Source: a virus. Taken from it: a stretch of 30,424 nt of DNA. The notes beneath the pieces are model-generated. The model did no database searches, was not told the DNA's origin, and saw only the letters and a program-made list of their open reading frames with translations. The stretch lies in the IMG/VR virus record IMGVR_UViG_3300021090_000083, positions 1 through 30,424 of that record; one strand, 5' to 3'. The translations under genes and the position numbers were made by a program. This document shows, in pieces, positions 1-6,165 of the stretch (positions within the stretch are counted from its first letter, which is position 1; each line of letters opens with the position of its first letter).

Positions 1-87
1 AAAGTCCTGTGGGCTTGCTGGGTCAGGAAACACTACGTTTTTAGCATTGGCATGTAAATAATTAATGTTATCGAATAATGGCAGCAT
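1..87 (-). CDS. Partial gene of unknown function, N-terminus only
   Basis: An ATG at 87-85 on the minus strand opens a frame of 29 codons that runs off the left edge without a stop. It is preceded by a good Shine-Dalgarno sequence (AAGGAAG) and lies downstream of a near-consensus leftward promoter at 138-167. The visible peptide starts MLPLFDNINYLHANAKNVV and continues with a Pro/Asp-rich turn. I do not recognise it. Its position, divergent from a Cro-like gene across two operators, is where a phage repressor or another lysogeny gene would sit, but no helix-turn-helix is visible in these 29 residues, so that is inference from context only. Confidence 0.55.
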   Translation of the reverse strand, partial: MLPLFDNINYLHANAKNVVFPDPASPQDF

Positions 88-137
88 AGAGAGCTTCCTT
101 AAAAAGCATCCATGCAAGGTCGTATTAACTTAAAAAT

Positions 138-167
138 AATATACAACCAATAGTTGTATAGTGTCAA
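138..167 (-). promoter_or_regulatory. Leftward sigma70-type promoter overlapping operator 1
   Basis: Read on the minus strand there is a perfect -35 TTGACA (167-162), an 18-nt spacer and a -10 TATATT (143-138). The 19-bp operator at 141-159 fills the spacer and touches the -10, so a protein bound there should block this promoter. It would drive the partial gene at the left edge. Confidence 0.7.
141..159. promoter_or_regulatory. Operator 1, 19-bp palindrome
   Basis: The sequence ATACAA-N7-TTGTAT is a dyad whose centre reads CCAATAG. A second site of the same length and design lies at 208-226, and both end in AATAGTTGTAT. Repetition of the same dyad in the divergent intergenic region next to a Cro-like gene makes these regulator-binding sites likely. 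Which protein binds is not shown by sequence. Confidence 0.75.
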
Positions 168-184
168 TATTTTATCCATATTTT

Positions 185-212
185 TTGGCTTACCTTCGCC
201 GAATGGTATACA
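185..212 (+). promoter_or_regulatory. Candidate rightward promoter for the Cro-like gene
   Basis: TTGGCT (185-190), a 16-nt spacer and TATACA (207-212) form a moderate sigma70-type promoter. Operator 2 starts inside the -10 element, a typical arrangement for autorepression by a Cro-type protein. Confidence 0.5.
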
Positions 213-226
213 ATTAATAGTTGTAT
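208..226. promoter_or_regulatory. Operator 2, 19-bp palindrome
   Basis: ATACAA-N7-TTGTAT with centre TTAATAG. It has the same half-sites and spacing as operator 1, 67 bp away centre to centre. It overlaps the candidate -10 and start region of the rightward promoter. Confidence 0.75.
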
Positions 227-249
227 GTTGATGATTTGTAAGGTGTAAG

Positions 250-456
250 ATGAACGTTAATGAAGCATTAAACTATTTCATAAGTGGTTATGATTTATGC
301 AAAAAGTTAGGAATTAAGCCGCAAAATTATTCTAAATGGAAAAAGCAAGACTGGATTCCCCTAAAACAACAACACAAAATTAATGAATTGATTGGTGAGG
401 CTTTGCCAATTGATATCGACGAAGAATCATTGGCCAAACGATTGAAATCGGAGTGA
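250..456 (+). CDS. Cro/YdaS-like helix-turn-helix regulator (copy 1)
   Basis: A 68-residue protein whose N-terminal half carries a compact helix-turn-helix: DLCKKLGIKPQNYSKWKKQ, followed by a WIPL turn. In Cro/YdaS-type phage regulators the W-x-x-x-x-x-IP stretch closes the DNA-binding domain. The acidic tail (IDIDEE) is short, as usual for Cro. A paralogue with the same architecture lies at 26892-27098. It sits 24 bp after operator 2, so it most likely represses its own promoter and perhaps the leftward one. AAGGTG just before the ATG serves as ribosome site. YdaS-like proteins are sometimes annotated as antitoxins, but no toxin gene accompanies it here. Confidence 0.75.
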   Translation: MNVNEALNYFISGYDLCKKLGIKPQNYSKWKKQDWIPLKQQHKINELIGEALPIDIDEESLAKRLKSE

Positions 457-481
457 ATTTAAATGCCTATGCAATTTTTAT

Positions 482-510
482 TTGATTGATTGGTTTTGAT
501 TCAATATAGT
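482..510 (+). promoter_or_regulatory. Candidate promoter for csrA
   Basis: TTGATT (482-487), a 17-nt spacer and TATAGT (505-510) match a sigma70-type promoter 53 bp before the csrA start. An inverted repeat TGATTCA (497-503) / TGAATCA (525-531) flanks the -10 and could be an operator or an RNA stem. Confidence 0.55.
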
Positions 511-563
511 TGTGAATTAATTAATGAATCAGCTGAATAAAATAGCATAAGGAAAGGGAAGCG

Positions 564-749
564 ATGTTAGTGCTATCTAGAAGACCCGGTGAACGACTTG
601 TTATCAACGAGGATTTAATCATTACCCTTGTAAGCGTTAAGGGCGCTCGGGTACGAATAGGCATAGAAGGGGACTTTAAAAAATACAAAATACTTCGTGA
701 GGAACTTTTATTAAATAAAAAGGGAAAAAATGAGCCGAAAATTTATTAA
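564..749 (+). CDS. csrA: CsrA-family post-transcriptional regulator, phage-encoded
   Basis: This 61-residue protein matches bacterial CsrA along its whole length: it begins MLVLSRRPGE, contains VKGARVRIGI in the central strands and keeps the LREEL segment. R45 corresponds to the RNA-contacting R44 of E. coli CsrA, shifted by one residue through an insertion near N15. L4, R6 and the GE of the first turn are also kept. CsrA acts as a homodimer that binds GGA motifs in mRNA leaders and blocks or stabilises translation. A strong purine-rich ribosome site (AAGGAAAGGG) precedes the ATG. The last 20 bases overlap the next gene, so the two are translationally linked. Accessory CsrA copies are known on mobile elements of Legionella. 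Its targets here are unknown; candidates are the phage's own leaders or host messages. Confidence 0.93.
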   Translation: MLVLSRRPGERLVINEDLIITLVSVKGARVRIGIEGDFKKYKILREELLLNKKGKNEPKIY

Positions 750-1014
750 GAAACCTTTAGAGATAGAGGCTTTTAAAGTTGGTGATGAGCCGCCTCAATG
801 GTACAAAGATGAAATAGACAAACCAATTGAAGAAAGAAAGATGAAATCTGTTGCCTATGGTGTTATTGAAATTAAAACACTTGAGGGCGTCATGACTGCT
901 AATTTTGGTGATTACATAATCAAGGGAATCAAAGGTGAACTCTATCCATGCAAGCCAGATATCTTTGAGGCAAGCTATGATGAGGTTTTTTCGCCTTCCC
1001 CTGGTGAAGCGTAA
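730..1014 (+). CDS. Small conserved phage protein of unknown function
   Basis: A 94-residue protein starting MSRKFIKKPLEIEAFKVG and ending with the segment GDYIIKGIKGELYPCKPDIF followed by EASYDEV. This N-terminal K-KP-x-x-IEA pattern plus a C-terminal GDYII-G-x-KGE-x-YPCKPDIFE motif is common in small phage proteins of many unrelated phages. No function is established that I know of. It starts 20 bases inside csrA with GGGAAAAA as ribosome site, so it is probably expressed with the regulator. The following 279 bases lack a convincing gene. Confidence 0.8.
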   Translation: MSRKFIKKPLEIEAFKVGDEPPQWYKDEIDKPIEERKMKSVAYGVIEIKTLEGVMTANFGDYIIKGIKGELYPCKPDIFEASYDEVFSPSPGEA

Positions 1015-1046
1015 ATTAATAATTAAGTTATTTTTAATGACTAATA

Positions 1047-1267
1047 TGAGGGCAAGCGGTGCAAATCCGCACGGGGAAGTGGTGCAAATCCACAAGAGAG
1101 CATACAAACGACCAGGACACCTGAATGCAATTGCCCTCACCAACAAGTGAAGGCAAAGTCTATCAAGACTCCGTGTTGGATAGCACCTTCGAAGGTGATA
1201 GACTTTGTTTAGCGCAAGGGTTCCCAAAAGCCCTGAACACCGTTAGCCCCGCGGGCGCAACTGGGGC
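1047..1267 (+). ncRNA. Candidate structured non-coding RNA
   Basis: The region between two genes folds into several strong helices. TGAGGGCAA (1047-1055) pairs perfectly with TTGCCCTCA (1131-1139) and encloses two T-loop-like hairpins (GCGG/CCGC at 1056-1070, GTGG/CCAC at 1079-1093). CAAAGTCTATC (1154-1164) pairs perfectly with GATAGACTTTG (1197-1207) and encloses the hairpin CACCT-TCGA-AGGTG. GCCCC (1246-1250) pairs with GGGGC (1263-1267). GC content is higher than in the flanks. No U-run terminator follows, so it may be a leader or processed segment of a longer transcript. Frames through this region have no ribosome sites and look like chance. The strand is inferred from its neighbours. I cannot match it to a known RNA family with confidence. 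Confidence 0.65.
1050..1095 (+). repeat. Tandem 23-nt RNA motif with a covarying base pair
   Basis: Two adjacent units, 1050-1072 and 1073-1095, match at 19 of 23 positions, both containing the core GGTGCAAATCC. Each forms a 4-bp stem closing the 7-nt loop TGCAAAT, which resembles a tRNA T-loop. Two of the four differences are the paired change C-G to T-A in the stem (1057/1069 versus 1080/1092), so pairing is kept. That is evidence for selection on RNA structure. Confidence 0.8.
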
Positions 1268-1293
1268 ACCCATTCCTTGATTAAGGCGATTAC

Positions 1294-1479
1294 ATGACCG
1301 TTGATAAAAAAGAGAAGCTCGAAAAGTTTAAGTGCAATCCCCATTCGTTCTTGGTGACTGGCTGGATGATTAAAGGCGGTGCAAATCGCGCTACTACAAT
1401 GCGCTGTACTCAGTGCTTAATGCCAGTCTCCGTTGAGCAATTAGAGAGTCAAGAATGGAAAGACAGCCAGGGAATTTAA
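1294..1479 (+). CDS. Small putative zinc-ribbon protein
   Basis: A 61-residue protein with C14-x2-H17 and C38-x2-C41, spaced as in a small zinc ribbon. No other domain is visible and I do not recognise the family. AAGGCG lies 7 bases before the ATG. It follows the structured RNA region by 26 bases, so the RNA could be its leader. Its stop codon directly abuts the next start. Confidence 0.6.
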   Translation: MTVDKKEKLEKFKCNPHSFLVTGWMIKGGANRATTMRCTQCLMPVSVEQLESQEWKDSQGI

Positions 1480-1635
1480 ATGTCAGGATTAAAAGCAAGA
1501 ATTGATAAGATTTTTGCGGGCACAATAAGTCATGTGACCTCTAAAATAACGGTTTACAAAGACGATACGATTATCAAACAAAAAACGATAGGGAACAATT
1601 CACAGAAGGTTATTGAAATACTAGTTAAGCTATAG
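1480..1635 (+). CDS. Small hypothetical protein, 51 aa
   Basis: The ATG follows the previous stop without a gap (TAA then ATG) and the frame runs 51 codons: MSGLKARIDKIFAGTISHVT, then a basic and beta-prone stretch ending in ILVKL. CAGGGA upstream can serve as ribosome site. Continuous packing with both neighbours supports expression. Function is unknown. At this length a chance frame is possible. Confidence 0.5.
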   Translation: MSGLKARIDKIFAGTISHVTSKITVYKDDTIIKQKTIGNNSQKVIEILVKL

Positions 1636-1644
1636 GGTAGTAAG

Positions 1645-2121
1645 ATGCTATTAGACTTCGAGGCCTACAGGGATATTTATCTAGTCTTTATGGATACACG
1701 CTTTTTAGGCGATAACTTTCTTAAAGACGGATTCAAACACGTTTACGCCATTGAGCGTCAAGCCTTAGGCTGGCTTTGTTCTGACCCGTCAAAGTCTGAT
1801 TTACACACCCACATCCTCCCAGCCCACTATGAAGCGGAAGTCATGATAGAGTTTAAACGATTAAATCCAAGCTTCACTCTCTTGCATCTGCATGTACAGC
1901 CGCGTTATGAAACAATCTATCCAAGACCTGGATTAATCTCTTGTGTATCTACCATGCAATATATGCTGTCAATCTATTGGCCATTCGTGTTTACGCCATA
2001 CCAATTGTATACTAAGCTATTGACTAAAACGCCCCCCCATATCGAGGTGATAGCATGCGAAACAAACCCAACCGAGCACAGCAAGAAGCCGATGCCGCAG
2101 CCCGTGAAGCAGACGCACTAA
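1645..2121 (+). CDS. Hypothetical phage protein upstream of the portal gene
   Basis: A 158-residue protein with no motif I can assign. It is rich in aromatic residues and His (for example HTHILPAHYEAEVMIEFKRL) and ends in a Pro/Lys-rich tail. It starts 9 bases after the preceding stop, with AGGGTAG as a weak ribosome site. The last 67 bases overlap the next gene in another frame, a tight packing typical of phage late regions. Position just before the portal suggests a virion-associated or early assembly role, but this is context only. Confidence 0.65.
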   Translation: MLLDFEAYRDIYLVFMDTRFLGDNFLKDGFKHVYAIERQALGWLCSDPSKSDLHTHILPAHYEAEVMIEFKRLNPSFTLLHLHVQPRYETIYPRPGLISCVSTMQYMLSIYWPFVFTPYQLYTKLLTKTPPHIEVIACETNPTEHSKKPMPQPVKQTH

Positions 2122-2282
2122 GAAGTCAATTGAACGCCCAATCATCACTTGAAAAAGAAAAGAGCGATAGGGAAAAAATGAAAGCGCAACGCCTCTTAAT
2201 GCGCTCTTATCGTGCGGGGGCTGGTGGCTATTTTGAAACTGATGCAGGGAATGCTCTGGGCGGCTCAGGAGTGCTAGGCTAA
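2055..2282 (+). CDS. Small coiled-coil protein preceding the portal
   Basis: A 75-residue protein with a charged, Ala/Glu/Gln-rich helix (residues about 5-50) that is probably coiled coil, then a glycine-rich tail RAGAGGYFETDAGNALGG ending in GVLG. Short proteins of this design with a Gly-rich C-terminus commonly sit just before portal genes in podoviruses. GAGGTG lies 5 bases before the ATG. Its stop overlaps the portal ATG by one base, so the two are translationally coupled. Function is not known. Confidence 0.7.
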   Translation: MRNKPNRAQQEADAAAREADALRSQLNAQSSLEKEKSDREKMKAQRLLMRSYRAGAGGYFETDAGNALGGSGVLG

Positions 2283-3931
2283 TGGCAAACATGCGAACAC
2301 TGTTAAACAAGCGGGGCAATGCAAAGCTCTTTGATGAGGTGGCTAAAGAAAAGAAACAGGGGCTTAACATCAATCGGCTTGTCGCCATGCGAACGGCGGC
2401 TAAGTCTGATTTAGACCTGTGGCGCTCAATCCTTGAAACCGCTTATCACTACGCGATGCCTAACTATAATCCTTTTGAAAATTACGGACTAGCTGGCATG
2501 CTCACACCAGGACAAGAATACAATGCCGATATCTACGATTTAACGCTCCCCATAGCGCACAAGCGACTCGCCGACAAAATGCTAATGAACATGGTTCCTC
2601 AAGGTCAGCAGTGGTGTAAGTTTACACCCGGGGATGAATTCGGAGAACCTGGAACATCCCTTTATCAAAAAGCCTTAGACGCCACTCAGCGAATGACAGA
2701 CCATTTCTTTAAGATACTCAATCGCTCCAACTTCTATTTAGCCGTAGGAGAGAGCCTTCAAGACGTCCTCATCTCAACCGGTATCATTGCTGTTAATGAA
2801 GGAAATATTAGAAAGCCTGTTCGCTATGAAGCCGTTCCCGCCAGTCATGTCATGTTTCAGGGGGACGCCGAAGGCCAAGTCGATGCCGTCTTTCGGGATT
2901 GGTATCAAGTTAGAGTTGAAAATATTAAATCGATGTGGCCTAACGCAAAGCCCGAGAAACTTAATAAAAAGCCAGAGGATAAAGTTGACCTTTGGGAATG
3001 CGCCTGGATTGATTACACCGCAAAAGACAGCGAACGTTATCAATATGTGGTCATGACCTCAGCTCAAGATATTTTGCTGGAACAAAAATCAAGCTCATGG
3101 CCTTGGATTGTCTATCGTATGAGACGCTTAACCGGTGAGATAAGAGGGCGTGGGCCAAGCCTTGAAGCCTTCCCGACTGCCGCGACTATCAATCAGGCGC
3201 TAGAAGACGAGCTAGTGGCGGCAGCTTTCCAGGCAAACCCGATGTATATGGCAGCCAGCGATTCTGCATTCAACCAGCAAACCTTTACCCCTCGCCCTGG
3301 TTCAATTGTTCCGGTGCAAATGATCATGGGGCAATGGCCGATTAAACCCTTTGAGCAGTCCGGCAATATCCAATTCAATGCGCTGATTGTGAATGACTTT
3401 AGACAGCAGATTAATGATTTACTCTATGCATTCCCGTTAGGTGCTGTTAATGCGCCATCTCGAACTGCAACAGAAGCTGAAATTCGGTACACGGATAACC
3501 TTGAAAGTTTTGCAGCGATGGTTCCACGCTTACAAAATGAATTTTTTATCCCCGTGATTCAGCGCACACTCTGGGTCATTAATAAAGTATTGCCCCAGAC
3601 CTTTGCCAATATCCCTGATGACATTCGTACCAAGATGATATCGGTAGATGGTCAAGTGTTGGGTCTCTCGTTTGAAACACCACTTATGACAGCCGCAGGG
3701 CAGGTTAAAACACAAGCACTGCTTGGATTCTATCAAGCTTTGGCGTCTTTAATTGGGCCAGAAGCTGCAACCGCTGCCTTAAATCCCATTGAAGTCATTA
3801 CTACAATGGCGGATAACCAAGGCATTGAAGTCAAGAACATCAAGTCGCGTGAAGAACTTGAACAATTGAATCAAGCCGCAGGTGAGGTAGCAACGCAAGA
3901 GTTTGAAAATCAAGGAGTAGAAATTGCGTGA
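2282..3931 (+). CDS. Portal (head-to-tail connector) protein, T7 gp8-like
   Basis: A 549-residue protein, close to the 536 residues of T7 gp8. It has the family's typical N-terminal region, with helix LDLWRSILETAYHYAMPNYN followed by GQEYNADIYDLTLPIAHKRL, and later the segment RGRGPSLEAFP in the stem/clip part. The C-terminus is Gln/Glu-rich. Portals form the dodecameric ring at one capsid vertex through which DNA is packaged and ejected and to which the tail adaptor binds. It opens the structural operon, coupled to the small gene before it and overlapping the next gene by 8 bases. Confidence 0.92.
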   Translation: MANMRTLLNKRGNAKLFDEVAKEKKQGLNINRLVAMRTAAKSDLDLWRSILETAYHYAMPNYNPFENYGLAGMLTPGQEYNADIYDLTLPIAHKRLADKMLMNMVPQGQQWCKFTPGDEFGEPGTSLYQKALDATQRMTDHFFKILNRSNFYLAVGESLQDVLISTGIIAVNEGNIRKPVRYEAVPASHVMFQGDAEGQVDAVFRDWYQVRVENIKSMWPNAKPEKLNKKPEDKVDLWECAWIDYTAKDSERYQYVVMTSAQDILLEQKSSSWPWIVYRMRRLTGEIRGRGPSLEAFPTAATINQALEDELVAAAFQANPMYMAASDSAFNQQTFTPRPGSIVPVQMIMGQWPIKPFEQSGNIQFNALIVNDFRQQINDLLYAFPLGAVNAPSRTATEAEIRYTDNLESFAAMVPRLQNEFFIPVIQRTLWVINKVLPQTFANIPDDIRTKMISVDGQVLGLSFETPLMTAAGQVKTQALLGFYQALASLIGPEAATAALNPIEVITTMADNQGIEVKNIKSREELEQLNQAAGEVATQEFENQGVEIA

Positions 3932-4250
3932 TGCAATGAATATCGATACAGAGTGGCATAAAACCTTTAATGCGCTTTGCTATGAAGTCTTTTATCAGAA
4001 TAAGCAAGGCGCGATGTTGCTTGCCCACATGGAGAATAAATTCTTTCGCAGTCCTGTGGCTTACCCGAATAAAGAGCCCTCGTGGGCTTATTTCTATGAA
4101 GGGCGCAATGAAATGATACGGGCATTTACGGCAGCCATTCAAGGACATCTTTCCTTGTGTGCTGCAAAAGAGACGGCTCAAAACCAATTAAGCGAGGCGA
4201 TGCCACAAAAAGGCAAGCCACGCAAACCCACCATTAGACCAGTACGATAG
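3924..4250 (+). CDS. Bbp19-like small phage protein (TTG start)
   Basis: A 108-residue protein resembling the Bbp19-type domain of podoviruses: a helix with FYQNKQGAMLLAHMENKFF, a middle with FYEGRNEMIRAFTAAIQGHL and a basic C-terminal tail. I chose TTG at 3924 because a perfect AAGGAG ends 6 bases upstream (3912-3917), inside the portal gene. The first ATG at 3936 is too far from it. The gene sits between portal and scaffold, as Bbp19-type proteins often do. The function of the family is not well defined. Confidence 0.75.
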   Translation: MRDAMNIDTEWHKTFNALCYEVFYQNKQGAMLLAHMENKFFRSPVAYPNKEPSWAYFYEGRNEMIRAFTAAIQGHLSLCAAKETAQNQLSEAMPQKGKPRKPTIRPVR

Positions 4251-4259
4251 AGGGATACC

Positions 4260-5090
4260 ATGCACTATAACGATCAAGGTACAAAGACCCCAGACGCTAT
4301 ACCCGTTGAGCCTATTGACCCAACCAACAATATGTCTAATCAAGTGCCTGGAAACTATCCAAATGAGATAGCGCCTGTGTCTGAATCTCCATCTAGTCCA
4401 CAATCGGCGTCTGAAACACCTACCGATGAGGTTGTTCCTGAAGTTAATAAAGAACCTGAAGCGCCAGACTGGTTTATGAAAGATAAATTTAAATCCATTG
4501 ATGACCAGGCCAAATCGTATAAAGAATTGTCAACTAAAATGGGTAAGTACTGGGGAACACCTCAAGAAGGCTATAAGACTGAAGGCATGCAAGGCGTTGA
4601 AGATTCAGATCCCCTTATCGCAAGCTTAACGCCAGCGCTTAAAGAGATGGGTATTTCTCAAGAGGGCTTTACCCATCTTGTGAGTCAGTACATGGAAGCT
4701 AATACCCAGATGATGAAGAGCATGGAAGAGGAGTTGAAAAAGACCTTAACCACGACAGACGCTCATACCTATCAAGCGATTACAAAGTGGATGGATGATT
4801 CATTAACGCCCGAAGAGTCCGCCATGATTAAAAACAATTGGTTAATGACTGCTGATGACTTTAAGCTCTTTAATCAACTTCGTTTGATGGCAGCCCCCAC
4901 TACTAATGTGCCTAGCGGTATGTCTAATCCTGTGATGTTTGAATCCTCAAAAGAAGTGGAGAATGACAAAATTAAATATCGCAAAGAACTCAAAGCGAAA
5001 AGCCGTGTTGAAGATAAGAACTATGAGAATCAACTGGCAGGGCGCTATCGAGATGCCGTTGCTAGAGAGCTTAGAAACAAAGGGCGTTAG
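4260..5090 (+). CDS. Capsid assembly scaffold protein, T7 gp9-like
   Basis: A 276-residue protein (T7 gp9 is 307). The first 65 residues are disordered, rich in Pro, Ser, Thr and Glu. Then comes the scaffold signature PDWFMKDKFKSIDDQAKSY with KELSTKMGKYWGTPQEGY, central acidic helices, and a very basic helical C-terminus (residues about 230-276). Scaffolds of this type guide procapsid assembly through a basic C-terminal region that contacts the coat. Position directly upstream of the capsid gene fits. The capsid gene follows after 177 bases that hold a promoter and two hairpins. Confidence 0.87.
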   Translation: MHYNDQGTKTPDAIPVEPIDPTNNMSNQVPGNYPNEIAPVSESPSSPQSASETPTDEVVPEVNKEPEAPDWFMKDKFKSIDDQAKSYKELSTKMGKYWGTPQEGYKTEGMQGVEDSDPLIASLTPALKEMGISQEGFTHLVSQYMEANTQMMKSMEEELKKTLTTTDAHTYQAITKWMDDSLTPEESAMIKNNWLMTADDFKLFNQLRLMAAPTTNVPSGMSNPVMFESSKEVENDKIKYRKELKAKSRVEDKNYENQLAGRYRDAVARELRNKGR

Positions 5091-5094
5091 GCTA

Positions 5095-5122
5095 TTGATT
5101 CCCTTTAAGTTAATGTTATACT
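5095..5122 (+). promoter_or_regulatory. Candidate capsid-gene promoter with extended -10
   Basis: TTGATT (5095-5100), 16-nt spacer, TATACT (5117-5122) preceded by TG-N (extended -10). It would start a transcript near 5129 with an approximately 140-nt leader before the capsid ATG, giving the most abundant virion protein its own promoter inside the structural operon. Confidence 0.6.
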
Positions 5123-5159
5123 GAATGCAATTTACACAAGCCCGAACTAGATTGGATAC

Positions 5160-5246
5160 CTTTGAAACGGTGACAATTTGTAACCGTTTCAAAGCCTGAT
5201 TGATGATTTGGACACCTTGAATGTAAACAAAAGTCACTTTTGTTTA
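5160..5246 (+). promoter_or_regulatory. Hairpin-rich leader of the capsid message
   Basis: Two perfect inverted repeats lie between scaffold and capsid genes. CTTTGAAACGGT (5160-5171) pairs with ACCGTTTCAAAG (5183-5194), 12 bp with an 11-nt loop. TAAACAAAAG (5224-5233) pairs with CTTTTGTTTA (5237-5246), 10 bp with a 3-nt loop. Neither is followed by a U-run, so they look like processing or stability elements rather than terminators. GGA triplets at 5154, 5210 and 5256 (the last in the ribosome site) could be bound by CsrA. Confidence 0.7.
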
Positions 5247-5267
5247 ATAACCAACGGAGTCTAAATC

Positions 5268-6137
5268 ATGTCATTAGCCTTATCGCAAATTGAGATTCAA
5301 CAATTCTTATCAGACGCTCACGCTGAATTCCAATCAGAAGGTTTCCTCTTACAAACAGCCGTTAGAACCAAGACAGGGACTAAGGGCTCCCAGGTTCACT
5401 TCCCAGTTTTCGGTGAAGGCATGGCGAACCAGAAAGCACCGCAGGATGATATCACCCCGATGAACATCACCAACAGGGATGCAATCGCTGTGATTGAAGA
5501 TTGGTATGCATCTGAATACGCTGACCGTTCCTTTCAAAATAAACTAGCCGTTAACGCCGTTGAAGAATACTCAAAGCTTTGTGCTTGGGCAATCGGAAGA
5601 CGGGCTGACCAAATTACAATTGATACGGTTGCTGCTGCTACGTACTCGACTACGCCAACAAGCACGCAAGGGGCTGATGTTGTCGCAGGAACAACAGGCT
5701 TTGACTTTGCTAAATTGCGAGAAGGCCACCGCTGGTTGCGCCAACGTTCAGCGAACATGGGTAAGCGTACTGTTATCATCGATGCGATAGCCGAAGAACA
5801 ATTGCTTGATGCCTTCCAGTTAACCAACAGCCTTTATGTTAATTCTAAAATTCTTGATAACGACGGCCTAAACGGCATGACCTTTCTGGGTATGAATTTT
5901 ATTGTTATTCCTCAAATGAACGAGGGCGGATTGCCTGTAACCTCAGGCGGTACGGTCGGTAATGCGTTTTTCATTAATGAGATGGCCGTAGGGTATGCCC
6001 AGTCTGAACGCTTAGGCGGAGATATCTCTTGGGAAAACATCAAGACGTCTTACTTAATTAACATGTGGATGGAAGCTGGAGCCGTGGTTGTTGATCCAAA
6101 AGGCTTGGTTCGAGTTCAATATTTATTAGCGCCTTAA
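5268..6137 (+). CDS. Major capsid protein, HK97-fold
   Basis: A 289-residue protein with features of the compact podoviral capsid family: an N-terminal helix, the extended-loop region QVHFPVFGEGMANQKAP, the spine-helix segment DRSFQNKLAVNAVEEYSKLC with AWAIGRRADQ, and a C-terminal domain with SERLGGDISWENIKTSYLIN and WMEAGAVVVDPKGLV. It is shorter than T7 gp10A (345). There is no N-terminal protease-processed delta domain, consistent with a separate scaffold gene. The ribosome site is ACGGAG, 9 bases from the ATG. A dedicated promoter and hairpin leader precede it. Confidence 0.92.
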   Translation: MSLALSQIEIQQFLSDAHAEFQSEGFLLQTAVRTKTGTKGSQVHFPVFGEGMANQKAPQDDITPMNITNRDAIAVIEDWYASEYADRSFQNKLAVNAVEEYSKLCAWAIGRRADQITIDTVAAATYSTTPTSTQGADVVAGTTGFDFAKLREGHRWLRQRSANMGKRTVIIDAIAEEQLLDAFQLTNSLYVNSKILDNDGLNGMTFLGMNFIVIPQMNEGGLPVTSGGTVGNAFFINEMAVGYAQSERLGGDISWENIKTSYLINMWMEAGAVVVDPKGLVRVQYLLAP

Positions 6138-6165
6138 TCCTAATCCCTTACTTGGAGAAATAATC

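Noticed and set aside
250-456. Toxin-antitoxin pair based on the YdaS-like protein
   Set aside because: No toxin-like gene is adjacent, and the operators and divergent promoter fit a Cro-type role better.
1050-1095. tRNA or tRNA fragment
   Set aside because: The loops resemble T-loops, but no acceptor stem, anticodon arm or D-arm can be formed around them, and the loop reads TG-C-AA rather than TTC-AA.
757-1227. 156-codon minus-strand frame across the csrA-downstream region
   Set aside because: It runs antisense to a well-supported gene and through the structured RNA, has no ribosome site and an amino-acid composition typical of a shadow frame.
1047-1267. Cobalamin riboswitch
   Set aside because: A GGGAAG...GGTGCAAATCC core and a distant GCAACTG are present, but the spacing is wrong, the B12 box is absent after the P4-like stem, and no cobalamin gene follows. 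Kept only as a resemblance.
5126-5200. 24-codon frame in the capsid leader
   Set aside because: Its ATG lies at or before the predicted transcription start, there is no ribosome site, and it is explained by the inverted repeat it spans.
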